Origin: Sclerotiophoma versabilis
Taxonomy: Eukaryota > Ascomycota > Dothideomycetes > Pleosporales > Didymellaceae
Direction: 5' to 3'
DNA length: 64,000 bases
Assembly: GCA_012274445.1 (NCBI GenBank)
Contig: JAAROD010000049.1
Span: forward strand, 1,240,001-1,304,000
This document shows positions 54,722-64,000 of this stretch, piece by piece (the stretch's first letter is position 1; each line of letters starts with the position of its first letter). A model generated the notes under the pieces. The model saw nothing but the letters and a program-made list of their open reading frames with translations, was not told the DNA's origin and made no database searches. The position numbers and the translations under genes are program-made.

Positions 54722-56261
54722 TTACATAGTGATCATAACGCTAGCGTTCTTGTACCAGCTCACGAGCGGATTATCTCCGTTCTTTGTGCTTGTCTCCGCG
54801 ATATCAGCCCTTCCTGCCATGAAATCCTCATGCGTGTACGTGCGTGCGAATTTGCCTGTGATGGCTGAATACATGGGCTCCATGACCTCGAAGTCGGTAG
54901 GGAATAGGATATCGAAGTAACCTTGGTGGACCTGACACTTATTAGAATGCGGGATAAGGATAGGTTGACGTTCGACTCACCAAAGGTGTCGAGACAGGAA
55001 TCATTTGCCTCTTATACCTCGTCTGCACGACTGGTGCATTAATGCCTTCGACTGCTTCGCCGAGTTTGTGGAAGTCGGAGCTGATGAGCTTATGGTTGGG
55101 GAATTTGGACGCAAGGATGTGGAAGAACTGCATCAGGCGGGTGGGAATGTACTCTGGCTGGCTGAGGTTCGTTCGGAATGGTATAAGGCTCTTTAAGCTC
55201 TGCGTCAGGCGCGAACCTTGCAAGGGATGAGGGTATGATTCGCACGCTGCGTGTCGCCGTGCAAGAAACTGGGTTGCTACGGGATCGAGAGTGCGGGAGT
55301 AGTATTCAAAGAGCTCACCACGCGGATCGACAACGACGTGGGATTGGTATGGGGATCCGGTTTCGTAGTCGTATTTTAGGGCGTCGTGGGCGAAGTTGTC
55401 GAAGACTTCAAGCGCGAGGAAGTAGCAGGGAGAGGAAATGTATTGGTTCCAGTCGAAGATGGAGCGATTGACGATCTCCACTTTATCTGAGTGCCCTCTT
55501 GCGTAGGCTGAGTGTCCCAGTCCCTTCTGTTGCAGGTCCGCCAGTTGACTTGAGATCTCGATGATGCGGTACTTTGTTCGCTCGTATACGTCTGGATGTA
55601 CATCTCGTATGTAGTCCAGGATGTTCAGCATCATCGTTCCATTTCCAGCACCCATTTCGTAGATGATGAGGTCTTGGTATGGGAAGAAGTTGTACTTGTA
55701 GTCCTCCACCAAATACCGCGCCAGCGCTTCTCCGTAGTAGGGCGAGAACAGTTCGGTCGGTGTATGCCAGAGCTGGCGGAGGTCGTTGTGTTCTTGCAAG
55801 TCGAGCGCATCTTCAAAGTCGGTGTAGCGATGCCGTAACTCCTGGAAGAATTCGTGTTCTGATTTCATAGCATTGAAGTTGAATGGATCGCCGGGCGAGA
55901 AGATGACGACTTGCTTCGAGAAGTAGCCATAGCTCGGATTGTAAAGGCTGTCCTCAATGAAGTCGCGCATCAACATCCTTACTCTCCGTGGTCGCTCTTT
56001 CCTACTTCGCAGCATGTCTGATGTGACCATGGGGTACCTCTCAAACTCTTCGGTTCTTTCCTGAGGGAACACATTCTTCCTTGGCGTCCATCTGCTCTCT
56101 CTGCTTGTTTCCCCCTCACCCAACCGTGTGGCCTTCCCTCGGCGCTGAAGCTGGGGAACACGCGCGCTCGTAAGCGCTGGTCGAGCTCCGCGGGCCAGGC
56201 ATTGCGCTGCTCGGTGCGAGAAAAGCTGGCGGAAGAGCTGGGTAACGAGCGGCGAATCCAT
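54722..56261 (-). CDS. Mitochondrial NDUFAF7-like arginine methyltransferase (496 aa)
   Basis: SAM-dependent methyltransferase of the NDUFAF7/MidA family. In other eukaryotes it dimethylates an arginine of the complex I 49-kDa subunit early in assembly, in the matrix. Two exons: 56261-54981 and 54931-54722, with a 49-bp intron (GTGAGT...CTAATAA...CAG). Residues 1-50 (MDSPLVTQLFRQLFSHRAAQ, then many Arg) look like a presequence. Family features are DFIEDSLYNPSYGYFSKQ, ELFSPYYGEALARYL, the SAM loop IYEMGAGNGTMM, and ALEVFDNFAHDAL. The second exon supplies VHQGYFDILFPTDFEVME and a C-terminal helix. I chose ATG 56261; the frame is open further, but only from a GTG. It is divergent from the next gene, starts 184 bp apart. 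Confidence 0.88.
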
Positions 56262-56445
56262 TGACGCCGGCACAAGTCGTCTGAGCTGGATTGCGACAGT
56301 TGGGAGGCTCTTTGCCAACTGCACGCGGTGGAGTTTGCGGGTCGCTCTTGCCCTGCCCTGCCAAGCCGCGGAACGTTGTCAAAGCTCCATGCTCCGGCCA
56401 TGCCTGCACTTCTACACCGGCTTGCCTACCCACTTCCCCTTGAAA

Positions 56446-57990
56446 ATGCCTGACTATACCAGGTACTATGTTGCAGGAGCTTTCATCTCAGGAGTAGCTT
56501 TGACTGTGGCATACAACAGGCGGTTGACGACCTCATCAGAAAATATCAAATCTCGAGATGCATCCAAACAGCAACATAAACTACTCTCCAAATTGTCGGC
56601 GATCAACGATTTGGACACACTGAAAAAGACATTGGTGGAGCTTGATAGCTCGTTAAATAAAGGCGAAGGGGCTGATGACATCAAGGAGGGTATCGAAGGC
56701 TGCATAGGCAACACGCCACTCATTAAAATCAAATCACTATCAGAGTTCACAGGGTGTGACATCTTAGTCAAGGCCGAAGTGAGTTTTCAATGAGTGCTTC
56801 TTGCATCTTGGGCGGCTAACCGATGCAAACAGTTTCTCAACGGTGCAGGTAATAGTCCAAAAGACCGTGTTGCGCTTAGTATCATCGAGATGGTATGCCC
56901 AGTCCACTCGCCTGTGAAATATGGCTATTGACATGTTGTACAGGCCGAGGAGAAAGGCCTGCTCATCCCCAACTCTGGCGATACAATTTACGAGGGCACC
57001 GTTGGCAGTACTGGCATTTCGCTAGCTGCCATCTGCAGGGCACGTGGCTACAAAGCGCACATGTGAGTGATTGATGTCTCAATTTTGAACCCTTGCTTAT
57101 TGTTGCCAGCTGTATGCCAAACGATATGGCCATTGAAAAGTCTGATATTCTCTTGAAACTGGGTGCAGAGGTTGAAAGAGTCAAGCCAGCACCTATCGTA
57201 GATCAGAAACAATTCGTCAATCTTGCGCGAAGTCGTGCAGCAGAGCACACAGCCTCGGCTGACAAGCCGGGACGTGGGTTGTTCGCCGACCAGTTCGAAA
57301 CAGAGGCGAATTGGCGCGCACACTTCACCGGTACGGGACCTGAAATCTACGAGCAAACAGGAGGTTCACTGGATGCGTTTGTGAGCGGTGCCGGTACTGG
57401 AGGAACAATATCTGGTGTTGCCCTCTTCCTCAAATCGCGCCTCCCAGATGTCAAAATCGTGCTTGCCGATCCTCCAGGCAGTGGTCTGTTCAACCGCGTT
57501 AAGTACGGGGTCATGTTCGACCCAAAAGAAAGGGAAGGCACACGTCGGCGCCATCAGGTCGACACGATTGTTGAGGGCATAGGCATCAACCGTGTTACCC
57601 ATAACTTCGATGTCGGAAGAGAGCTCATTGATGATGCGATTAGAGTGAACGACGACCAAGCTACTTCTATGGCACGTTGGCTTGTCGAACATGATGGCAT
57701 TTTCGTTGGCAGCTCCAGCGCTGTGAATTGTAAGTCAAATTCAGGACTGATGATGCATGCAGGAGCTAACTCTTGCAGGCGTGGCCGCTACGAAGCTCGC
57801 GAAACAACTCGGTCCTGGCCATCGCATTGTCACATTGCTGTGCGACAGGTAGGACATGGTTGCCATTCATTGTAGCATTTACTAACAGCTTCACAGTGGA
57901 GCAAGACATCTCAGCAAATTTTGGGCTCAGACCAAGCCCGTTGGTGGCGCAGAAAACGATGTGTCCCTCGAGCAAATTCTCAATACTTAA
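56446..57990 (+). CDS. Membrane-anchored cysteine-synthase-like PLP enzyme (431 aa)
   Basis: PLP-dependent beta-family enzyme related to O-acetylserine sulfhydrylases and to yeast YGR012W, a mitochondrial outer-membrane protein. Six exons: 56446-56778, 56833-56892, 56944-57062, 57110-57729, 57779-57848 and 57897-57990, with introns of 47-54 bp. An N-terminal helix (YYVAGAFISGVALTVAY, residues 8-24) likely anchors it. Then come IGNTPLIKIKSLSE, FLNGAGNSPKDRVAL with the PLP lysine at about residue 121, EGTVGSTGISLAAICRARGY, FVSGAGTGGTISGVALF (phosphate loop), and GIFVGSSSAVNCVAATKLA. The last exon gives CDSGARHLSKFW and ends LEQILNT. Physiological substrate is unsettled for this subgroup. Confidence 0.9.
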
Positions 57991-58746
57991 AACCTCTGTC
58001 TAGTCGGCAGTTCCACAAATTCGACAAAGATCAGATCTCAGCACTGACACCGATCAGCTGCTCGCCACTGATTTCGAAACTTCAACAGGCGTGTGGCGAT
58101 CTCCTGTACGTTCTCAGCAAAGGCCGCTGAAACGATCAGTTAGGGCCGCATCCGGGTCATCAAAGGTCGGGCCATCACATCTCGAAGATATTCACAATGC
58201 GCCACCATCACTCGATATGTGCGGCCAATAGAACTTCTGGAGACCTGCACAATCATGCACAAAAGCGTTGTGCAACACAGTATTCGGTCTGTTCAAAGAC
58301 AATGGACACGTGACGAACCGAGACAAAGCTTGCACGCTTCACACCCGCGAAGACAGGCTGTCTTATATGCGTATCAAAGAGCAAAGTACCAACAAAGATG
58401 GCTTCCCAGGACCTCACTTTAAGCGTTTGTGCTCGCATTATATATGTTCAATACCCCATGCCCCTACTGGTTGCTTGCATCTAGCACTCCAACGATATCA
58501 GGCCGCTGCAAATCTCTTTACGTTGCCAACAGCCAACAAAATACGGGATTTCCAATCAAACAGGCCATGCCTTCTCTCCGCTCAAACGATAGGAACAAAA
58601 TCAGCAAACCAAACCGGCCACAACCCCGGCTGTGGGACCGTCGTCTCGCCAAGGTGCAAGTCTCAAAAACGCAATCGAAATTCGATTTATGTATCAAGCG
58701 CTCCTTATCAGAACGAAATCCCGAACTGGCCTTGAAGATCTCCCAA
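57991..58746. other. Intergenic DNA, possible N-terminal extension of the next gene
   Basis: No separate gene. From 58567 an ATG lies in frame with the gene starting at 58747 and would add 60 basic, polar residues without a domain. I consider it more likely 5' untranslated sequence. Confidence 0.4.
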
Positions 58747-59169
58747 ATGCGCCTCAACATCGCGCCCATAGTACACGTCGTCACAGGCCAGCCCGCCCCA
58801 GACTTTCCACAAAGAATGCTTTCCCTCTTCACCCTAACAGAAGCCCAACTCGACGCTCTTGCGGACTACTACAGCCAAAGCCACATCACAGCGCTCACAT
58901 ACGAGTACCCACAGACAATGGACTGGAGCAAACCCTTCTTGGACAATGACCCTGCGCTGCCCGACGACTGCAAATTGACGGAGATGGAGCGGCTGAAGGT
59001 CAAGATGCGCATGTTTGCGCGGTTCATAGGGATGCGGGGCGCAGATACGCCACGTTGGGAGTATGAGCGCCAGATAGAGATTCTGGGGAAGAAGATTAGG
59101 CGGGTGGTGCGTGAAGAGGAGGACGAAACGTCACGGACTAAGGGGTATCGGAGGATGACGCGGTATTGA
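58747..59169 (+). CDS. Hypothetical small protein (140 aa)
   Basis: Single exon starting MRLNIAPIVHVVTGQPAPDF. The sequence has ordered-looking helices (FTLTEAQLDALADYYSQS, MERLKVKMRMFARFIGMRG, WEYERQIEILGKKIRRVV) and a Pro-Gln-Thr-Met-Asp-Trp segment. It has the composition of a folded, charged cytosolic or nuclear protein. I believe similar proteins occur in related fungi but know no function. An upstream in-frame ATG at 58567 would give 200 residues. The gene is convergent with the following one. Confidence 0.6.
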   Translation: MRLNIAPIVHVVTGQPAPDFPQRMLSLFTLTEAQLDALADYYSQSHITALTYEYPQTMDWSKPFLDNDPALPDDCKLTEMERLKVKMRMFARFIGMRGADTPRWEYERQIEILGKKIRRVVREEEDETSRTKGYRRMTRY

Positions 59170-59401
59170 TGAGGTTGAGTTGGGCGTGAAAGATTGGGCA
59201 GAGAGAGTCACGTTAAGATAAGATTGAATATGGTCTCGTAGCATGGCATGGTATAGCGTAGCATAGCATCTGCATTGTGTGTAGCGAACAACATGGCAGA
59301 ATGAATGGTATTGGATGAGATCTCGTCCTGGTGTTGATGATGGTACAATTGCTGCGCTTGTTCTACTTACACCCTTCTTACACGCTGCTTTGCAGCTCCG
59401 C
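59170..59401. other. Short convergent spacer
   Basis: AT-rich DNA with near-repeats of ATGGCATGGTATAGCGTAGCATAG type at about 59240-59270. No gene. Confidence 0.4.
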
Positions 59402-60483
59402 CTATTGTACAATGGTCGCCTGCTTTGGTGCAGGGACATTAGCCGCAGCCGCCTGTGCCACTGCTGCAGGTGCGTTTGCGGCAGGAGCCTTCACGGCAGG
59501 TGCGGCAGAAGCCTTTGCGGCCGTACTCGCCTCTGGCGCCTTTGCCTTTACTTCCGCATCGCCACTCTCGAAGTGTTCTCTCCTCTCACCCAGCCTTTCG
59601 TCGTCCAGATCAGTGACCCGCCTAACCTTCAAGTGTGCCTCTGCGTTGTGCATGCCGACCACGCCTATCCGCTTCTCGAGCATCCCCCAAATCTTGACTG
59701 GCGGCGCCTCGCCTCGAAACAACTCTCGCCCAGCGTGTATCAACTGGTTCGCCGCAAAGCTCCCGGGTGCGTACTTCGGCTCATACGGCTTGCGGTCCCA
59801 CTCACCCCGCTGCAATCGCAGGAGATGTTGCACCATGCCGTCTGTAAGCACGCTCTCAATCTTCACGTCGGCTGCGTTCATCCTCTGGCCGTCGTCGTTG
59901 CCACCCTTCCGCTCGCGCTTCTTTGGTCCCTGCTCTCGGCTGCCGCTTCCACCAGGCTTCCTATCACGCCCGCGAAGGTTTGGTCCGCGTCTGCCTCCTA
60001 CTGATGCATTTCCAGCCCCCCCGGTGTTGCGTGAGAGCTTCAACTGGGCAGGGGCGCGAACCATGGCTCCTGGCGGTGGGGCGCTTCCGCTGGGCCCATC
60101 TGATCCAACCATCTGTCTGGTGATCTTCAGGCCACCTTCAGGTCGTACTCGAGGAGGACCACGTGCGGCCTGTCCATCTGTCTGACCGCTGGGGAAGTTG
60201 CCCCTCGCGAGGCCTCCAGACTGACTACGGCGGTTCGCTCCAAGGCGGGTGATTTGGTTAAGAGCGTTGGCGGCGCGGGCTTTGCGAGAGTCTGGGTTTG
60301 TGGCAGCTACGTGGACGTCAGAAGGGCCCTCAATCACGACAGCTGTGCCGGAAGCCTACCAGGAGCGGAGGGTGCTGCATCGTGGGACTCGTCGAACTTG
60401 CGCGCAGAAACGCTGAAGGCCTTCGACGAGTTTTTTGATGTCGCTGCGACATCTGCAGCTAATGTGCGCCGCAGCGCGCCCAT
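59402..60483 (-). CDS. Probable mitochondrial protein, with an apparent frameshift near 60351
   Basis: Two minus-strand frames make one plausible protein. The first reads MGALRRTLAADVAATSKNSS, then AFSVSARKFDESHDAAPSAP (60483 to about 60355), a typical Arg/Ser/Ala mitochondrial presequence. The second starts right after an in-frame TAG at about 60350 with ASGTAVVIEGPSDVHVAATN and runs to 59402. The second frame carries a basic Gly/Arg-rich linker, then a folded block: IESVLTDGMVQHLLRLQRGE, KYAPGSFAANQLIHAGRELF, then WGMLEKRIGVVG. The end is Ala-rich. No normal intron links the frames: dropping five bases (GGTAG) would join them, while a GT-AG pair there is only 17 bp long. It could be a real frameshift, a sequence error, or an unusual splice. 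I do not recognise the family; a mitochondrial ribosome-associated role is only a guess from the basic composition. Confidence 0.55.
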
Positions 60484-60866
60484 GGTCGGGCACATGTTTC
60501 GTTGATACATGGCCGCAATGGATGGTGCAGGTCGCGGTGTTGTCGTCAACTTTTCGAGATCGCGGAGGTCTTGGCACGACAGGGATCCTCCCCGACACGC
60601 CACGTGCTCTCACCTTCACCATCTCATCTCACTCGAGCTCACTTCACCAGGCCACGTGTCACAGCACACCAAAATTCTCGCTTCTTCCTGCGACCTTTCT
60701 ATCTGGACTGTTCACCATCCCACAAAGCTTTCGTCGCAACACCCCATAGTCAGCAATCCAGCGCACGATATTGACCAACTCCAATCAGTCCTTCTTGCTC
60801 AAGTCCCGTTGCGAACAGACACTCTCTTACACCGATCAAGCTATCAAAGACACCAAGCCCTTCACG
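60484..60866. promoter_or_regulatory. Divergent promoter region, mitochondrial-type gene and CDC26
   Basis: 383 bp between the two proposed start codons. In-frame ATGs of the minus-strand gene also occur at 60495 and 60510. C/T-rich tracts at 60600-60740 on the plus strand fit a CDC26 leader. Confidence 0.45.
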
Positions 60867-61052
60867 ATGCTCAGACGCCCGGCCACCACTATTCAGCTCA
60901 CTCAGGCCGACATTGACCAATACGAGGCCAACCGCCAGCGCAAGCTATGGGAGCAGCAGCAGGCCAACTCTTCGCAGTCCTCTCAGAGCTCTGAAAAGGC
61001 CCAACAGGTGCCTCAAAAGAGCAAGAAGGACCGCATTCTGGGCGGGCGATGA
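60867..61052 (+). CDS. CDC26: Anaphase-promoting complex subunit Cdc26-like (61 aa)
   Basis: Starts MLRRPATTIQLTQADIDQYE, which matches the conserved Cdc26 N-terminus (Met-Leu-Arg-Arg-x-x-Thr, hydrophobic-x-Leu, acidic, Asp-Ile-x-x-Tyr/Phe-Glu). In the APC/C this segment inserts into Apc6/Cut9 TPR repeats and stabilises them. The rest is a short Gln/Ser/Lys-rich tail ending KKDRILGGR. Single exon. The open frame begins at an earlier codon (60771), but the ATG at 60867 places the conserved Met-Leu-Arg-Arg at the very N-terminus, as in homologs, where the free N-terminus is functionally important. Confidence 0.75.
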   Translation: MLRRPATTIQLTQADIDQYEANRQRKLWEQQQANSSQSSQSSEKAQQVPQKSKKDRILGGR

Positions 61053-61975
61053 TGCGACGCGTCGCCTTGACCGACTTTGCGCTTTACAGCTTAAGAACAC
61101 AACATGGAACGACTTACGCTTTTTTTTTTTGCGCTATTGCAAGGTTTGAGCGCACGACAACTTGTAATACCAACGTTGGGTTAAGCGATTTTCGGACGAC
61201 TGCCCCTGTTGTGTCTTGAAGCGCATTATCTTTCACTCACAGCGTTTACTTACGTCATTCGGTGCTTGTTGGATACAGAATCCCACTGGGAGTTTGGGGC
61301 CCAATTGTAACTACCTCAGGACCTTTGTTGCCAGGTGAGCAATCTTCAGTTTCACAGCCAGCATTTTGCGGCTCCGTGGCTCATGGCGTGCAGGTCTTAC
61401 ACGAAGTCACGACGAATTGAACAGCCATGCTTTTGCAAGAATGCGATCCCTCCACACTTTTCGGCTGTCTTGTACAGAATGGGAGCAACGGCGTCGTGTG
61501 AGTTGACCTCACGTTGTGCAGACAGCCTCTTAAACGTCTAGCGCTCACGCGAGTTAGGCTTGCCATCGCTCTTTTTGTACAGTTTCCAAGCATGGGGTTG
61601 GATTCAGCATTACCTTGGCGAAAGTGGAGGATTTTTGCAGTGACCTCCCTTTTTGCAGTTTAGGTGTGTACCATTCGTCGGCACGCTGTAGCTTTACTAA
61701 ATTCTTCGCATGTCAAGCCTTTTGACACGTTTAGCATCAACAATTGCCACTCCTCACAGCCTCCTTACTTCATGGCATCATCCATGTGACCCACTGGTTG
61801 GCCGGTATGCTGAACATCGCGTAGTGGAATGTCCGACATCAGTACGTCCCCTCCGCTCCGCGCGACGCGAGGAATGCTTGGTATGAGTACCACCACGCCA
61901 CAACCACGACTATATCATACTGCTGTCTTACCTGGATGAATCCTTACGCTGGTGTGGGCAGGCTTCCTCGCCAAG
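61053..61975. other. Intergenic DNA upstream of the last gene
   Basis: A run of ten T lies at about 61120-61130 in the CDC26 3' region. No open frame over 70 codons. A GTATGA...GGCAG pair between about 61880 and 61962 could be a leader intron of the next gene, but support is weak. Confidence 0.45.
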
Positions 61976-64000
61976 ATGTCTCACCGTACTGCAGCGACCG
62001 CGCTGCTACTTGCTTCTTTGCCTTACGGCATTGCCTTGCCCCAAGTCGTTCCTTTGGTCAACGGACTCGCTCCCTTTGTGACGCCTCGCCCGCTCCCATT
62101 CATTCCTGCTCTTAACGCTTCCACTGTTACAGTTATCGGTACTATTGTCCAGCCTGCAATCGAGTCTGCGGTACAAGACGTTGCTGATGCCGTTGAAGAT
62201 GCTACCGAAACCAATGCCTCAGCTCTGGAGAGCATCACAAATACCATCGAAAATGCTCTTTCCACAGACGTTCCTTCGAACCTGGATCCTGAAGCCAATA
62301 TCCTTCCTTTGATTCTGCCAGGAATTCTCCCCGTAGAGACCGACCTACCTCCCATCGATGCTCCAGATGTCGTGCCCACCGACCTCCCCATCCCCGACCT
62401 TAGTATTGACAATGGAACATTGCCCGAGGACGACCTCCCGGATACCAATAATCTCGAGGTGATCGATCTACCAGCACCCAACGTTACCTCGCCTGCAGAC
62501 GGCCTCCCAGACACGAATGATCTTGAGGAGATTGACCTGCCAGTGCCCAGTGAGATACCCAAGGGTAACAATAGTCTCATTGCCAAGCCAATCCTGCACG
62601 TCCCTGACTTCCCTGACTTCCCAGACGAAGCGAGTGTGCCTCTCAGCACGTTCAACGCCGTGGTCCAGCCCCTTATGACAGTCATTCAGACTCTGCTCAA
62701 CGCCCTTCCCGGCAACTTCGCTCCTCCGTCACCTGGTATCTTTATCCACCCATTGCTGCCGACTGAGACGCCTGAGATCTTCATCGATCCCATTTTACCA
62801 ACAGAGACTCCAGATGTCTTCATAGACCCCCTGTTGCCTACCGAGACCCCTTCAACGAATGCAGCCGATCCTCTGTTTGATCCACTAGTTGATCCCATCC
62901 CAACTCTCGCGGAGTCAGTTGCGACAGATCTTCCCTTCGTTAAGAGGGAGGCACCAGCAGATCTTGATGCAGACAGCATCTTTGCCCTTATCGCCCCCAT
63001 TCTGGAGGCAATCAGCGCTCTTATTGCACGGATCTCCGGTCCTGCTGTGGCGGATATTGTTTCTGATATTGCGGATGCCATTCCGGAACTGCCTGACCTC
63101 TCCGTCCCAGCTGTGCCGATCGATGCGCCGGTGGTACCAATTCCAGACATCACGCTCCCGGGCCTGCTACTTCCTTCTCTATCAGTGCCCGACGTATTGC
63201 TCACAAGCTTGCCTGTCAGTGTCCCAGATGTCGTAGCCCCTGAGCTGCCAGTTCCCGAATTGCCCTCGATTCTGCCTGCGCTCCCGGTTGCCCCTGCAGA
63301 TCTCACATCGGGTATTCCTGATGAGGTCCTCAATGCCCCCTTTCCAGATGACATTGAGGGTATCGATTGGGCTGCTTTCGAATCTCCACCCTTCTCAGAC
63401 CTCCCTGCGCCCAGCCTGGACGACCTTCCGATCCCTGATGACATCCTCAACATCCCTTGGCCTGATCTGGATGAGAACGGTTTCCCCATTGACCTGCCTG
63501 TTGACCCCGTCGAGGGCCCTGCTGCGCTTCCTACAAATCTGAACTTCCTTGATATACCCGTTCCTGATGATTTTGAGGACCTAGACGACTTCCCAGCTCC
63601 CCCGGCCCTTCCCATCGATACGCCGCTCGACGTTGCATCAGATGTTGTGGCTGCCGCACCAGTGCCGCTTCCTACAGATTTGAACTTCCTTGATATACCC
63701 GTTCCTGATGATTTTGAGGACCTAGACGACTTCCCAGCTCCCCCGGCTCTTCCCATCGATACGCCGCTCGATGTTGCATCAGATGTTGTGGCTGTCGCAC
63801 CAGTGCCGCTTCCAACAAGCCTCAGTGTTCCGGGCGATCTGCCCATCACAGATGACCTGCCCGACTGGCCATTCACCGACATTCCTGAGACTCTGGTTCC
63901 GGACGTGAACGGTGAGCTACCAGATCTTGACGAGCTCCAAATCTCGGGTGACCCGAGTGCTCCGGTTGGTCTGCCCACGGATTCAATCAGCGGCCTTTTG
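61976..64000 (+). CDS. Secreted Pro/Asp/Leu-rich repeat protein, 3' end outside the window (at least 675 aa)
   Basis: An uninterrupted frame from ATG 61976 to the window end. The N-terminus, MSHRTAATALLLASLPYGIA, is a good signal peptide. The mature part is acidic and dominated by Leu-Pro, Asp-Leu-Pro and Val-Pro dipeptides (LPIPDL, DLPDTNN, IDLPAPN). A triplet repeat FIDPLLPTETP occurs around residues 255-285. A Kex2-like site, FVKREAPADL, sits at about residues 320-330, between the N-terminal and main repeat regions. Two near-identical 47-residue units, LPTNLNFLDIPVPDDFEDLD and onward, occupy 63527-63808. Asn-x-Ser/Thr sites (NAST, TNAS, NVTS) suggest N-glycosylation. Probably a cell-wall or matrix protein. 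The opposite strand has a long open frame too, but that is an antisense shadow of the codon bias. Confidence 0.85.
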   Translation, partial: MSHRTAATALLLASLPYGIALPQVVPLVNGLAPFVTPRPLPFIPALNASTVTVIGTIVQPAIESAVQDVADAVEDATETNASALESITNTIENALSTDVPSNLDPEANILPLILPGILPVETDLPPIDAPDVVPTDLPIPDLSIDNGTLPEDDLPDTNNLEVIDLPAPNVTSPADGLPDTNDLEEIDLPVPSEIPKGNNSLIAKPILHVPDFPDFPDEASVPLSTFNAVVQPLMTVIQTLLNALPGNFAPPSPGIFIHPLLPTETPEIFIDPILPTETPDVFIDPLLPTETPSTNAADPLFDPLVDPIPTLAESVATDLPFVKREAPADLDADSIFALIAPILEAISALIARISGPAVADIVSDIADAIPELPDLSVPAVPIDAPVVPIPDITLPGLLLPSLSVPDVLLTSLPVSVPDVVAPELPVPELPSILPALPVAPADLTSGIPDEVLNAPFPDDIEGIDWAAFESPPFSDLPAPSLDDLPIPDDILNIPWPDLDENGFPIDLPVDPVEGPAALPTNLNFLDIPVPDDFEDLDDFPAPPALPIDTPLDVASDVVAAAPVPLPTDLNFLDIPVPDDFEDLDDFPAPPALPIDTPLDVASDVVAVAPVPLPTSLSVPGDLPITDDLPDWPFTDIPETLVPDVNGELPDLDELQISGDPSAPVGLPTDSISGLL
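63527..63808 (+). repeat. Two tandem 141-bp coding repeats (47 aa each)
   Basis: Copy A 63527-63667 and copy B 63668-63808 differ at only about five bases, mostly C/T or A/G changes. A third, diverged unit begins at 63809 (CTTCCAACAAG). The unit encodes LPTxLNFLDIPVPDDFEDLD followed by DFPAPPALPIDTPLDVASD. The near-identity points to recent duplication or ongoing gene conversion. Confidence 0.9.

Noticed and set aside
58567..58746. 60-residue extension of the small hypothetical protein
   Set aside because: Basic, unstructured sequence with no recognisable motif; the ATG at 58747 starts the ordered part. Kept only as an alternative.
62686..63978. 430-codon minus-strand frame opposite the last secreted protein
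   Set aside because: Ser/Gly-rich antisense shadow. The plus strand has an ATG, a signal peptide and 675 open codons with clear repeats.

Overview
The window is nuclear DNA of a filamentous ascomycete, most likely a Dothideomycete. The class is an inference: introns are mostly 47-60 bp with GT...CTRAC...AG signals, genes are dense and lie on both strands, and there are fungal-restricted families (an F-box-like/2EXR-type small protein, a DUF3602/Par32-like GRGGxGN protein, a GFA-domain protein, fungal repeat-type secreted proteins). I see no transposon, rRNA or CRISPR array. Exon joins below were made by eye from splice signals, reading-frame continuity and remembered family features; no search was run.

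Layout. 1-9.7 kb: a four-finger C2H2 protein, a 3.7 kb non-coding stretch, and the CCAAT-binding subunit HapB/Hap2. 9.7-15.3 kb: a gene-poor island holding only small F-box-like-type genes, one of them broken by stop codons. 15.4-22.2 kb: valyl-tRNA synthetase (two start codons, probably mitochondrial and cytosolic forms), casein kinase 2 alpha, and the divergently transcribed RNase P/MRP subunit Rpp1. 22.7-25 kb: a secreted low-complexity repeat protein. 26-32.3 kb: a DUF1295 membrane protein, a Par32-like protein, the methionine-salvage enzyme Mde1, a decayed gene, and a GFA protein. 32.9-34.4 kb: an intact relative of the decayed gene. 34.6-38 kb: the mRNA 3'-end factor Pta1/symplekin divergent from the cytochrome oxidase assembly factor Coa3. 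39-50.3 kb: a TGL1-type lipase, the RNA cytidine acetyltransferase Kre33/NAT10, and Pex6. 51.2-58 kb: a prolyl-oligopeptidase-family peptidase, an intron-bearing tRNA (probably Ile-UAU), an NDUFAF7-like mitochondrial methyltransferase, and a membrane-anchored cysteine-synthase-like enzyme. 58.7-64 kb: a small conserved-looking protein, a probable mitochondrial protein with an apparent frameshift, Cdc26, and a secreted Pro/Asp/Leu-rich repeat protein running off the end.

The genes are mostly unlinked housekeeping functions: translation and RNA processing (Vas1, Rpp1, Kre33, Pta1, tRNA), mitochondrial biogenesis (Coa3, NDUFAF7-like, the Vas1 mitochondrial form), peroxisome biogenesis (Pex6), and sulfur metabolism (Mde1, cysteine-synthase-like). 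I found no biosynthetic cluster or defence system. The most notable signals are the twin start codons of VAS1, a 5' open extension of CK2 alpha with a hydrophobic segment, recent tandem duplication in the last secreted protein, a decayed/intact gene pair, a small cluster of F-box-like genes in decay, a possible frameshift at about 60.35 kb, and very short first exons in COA3 and KRE33.
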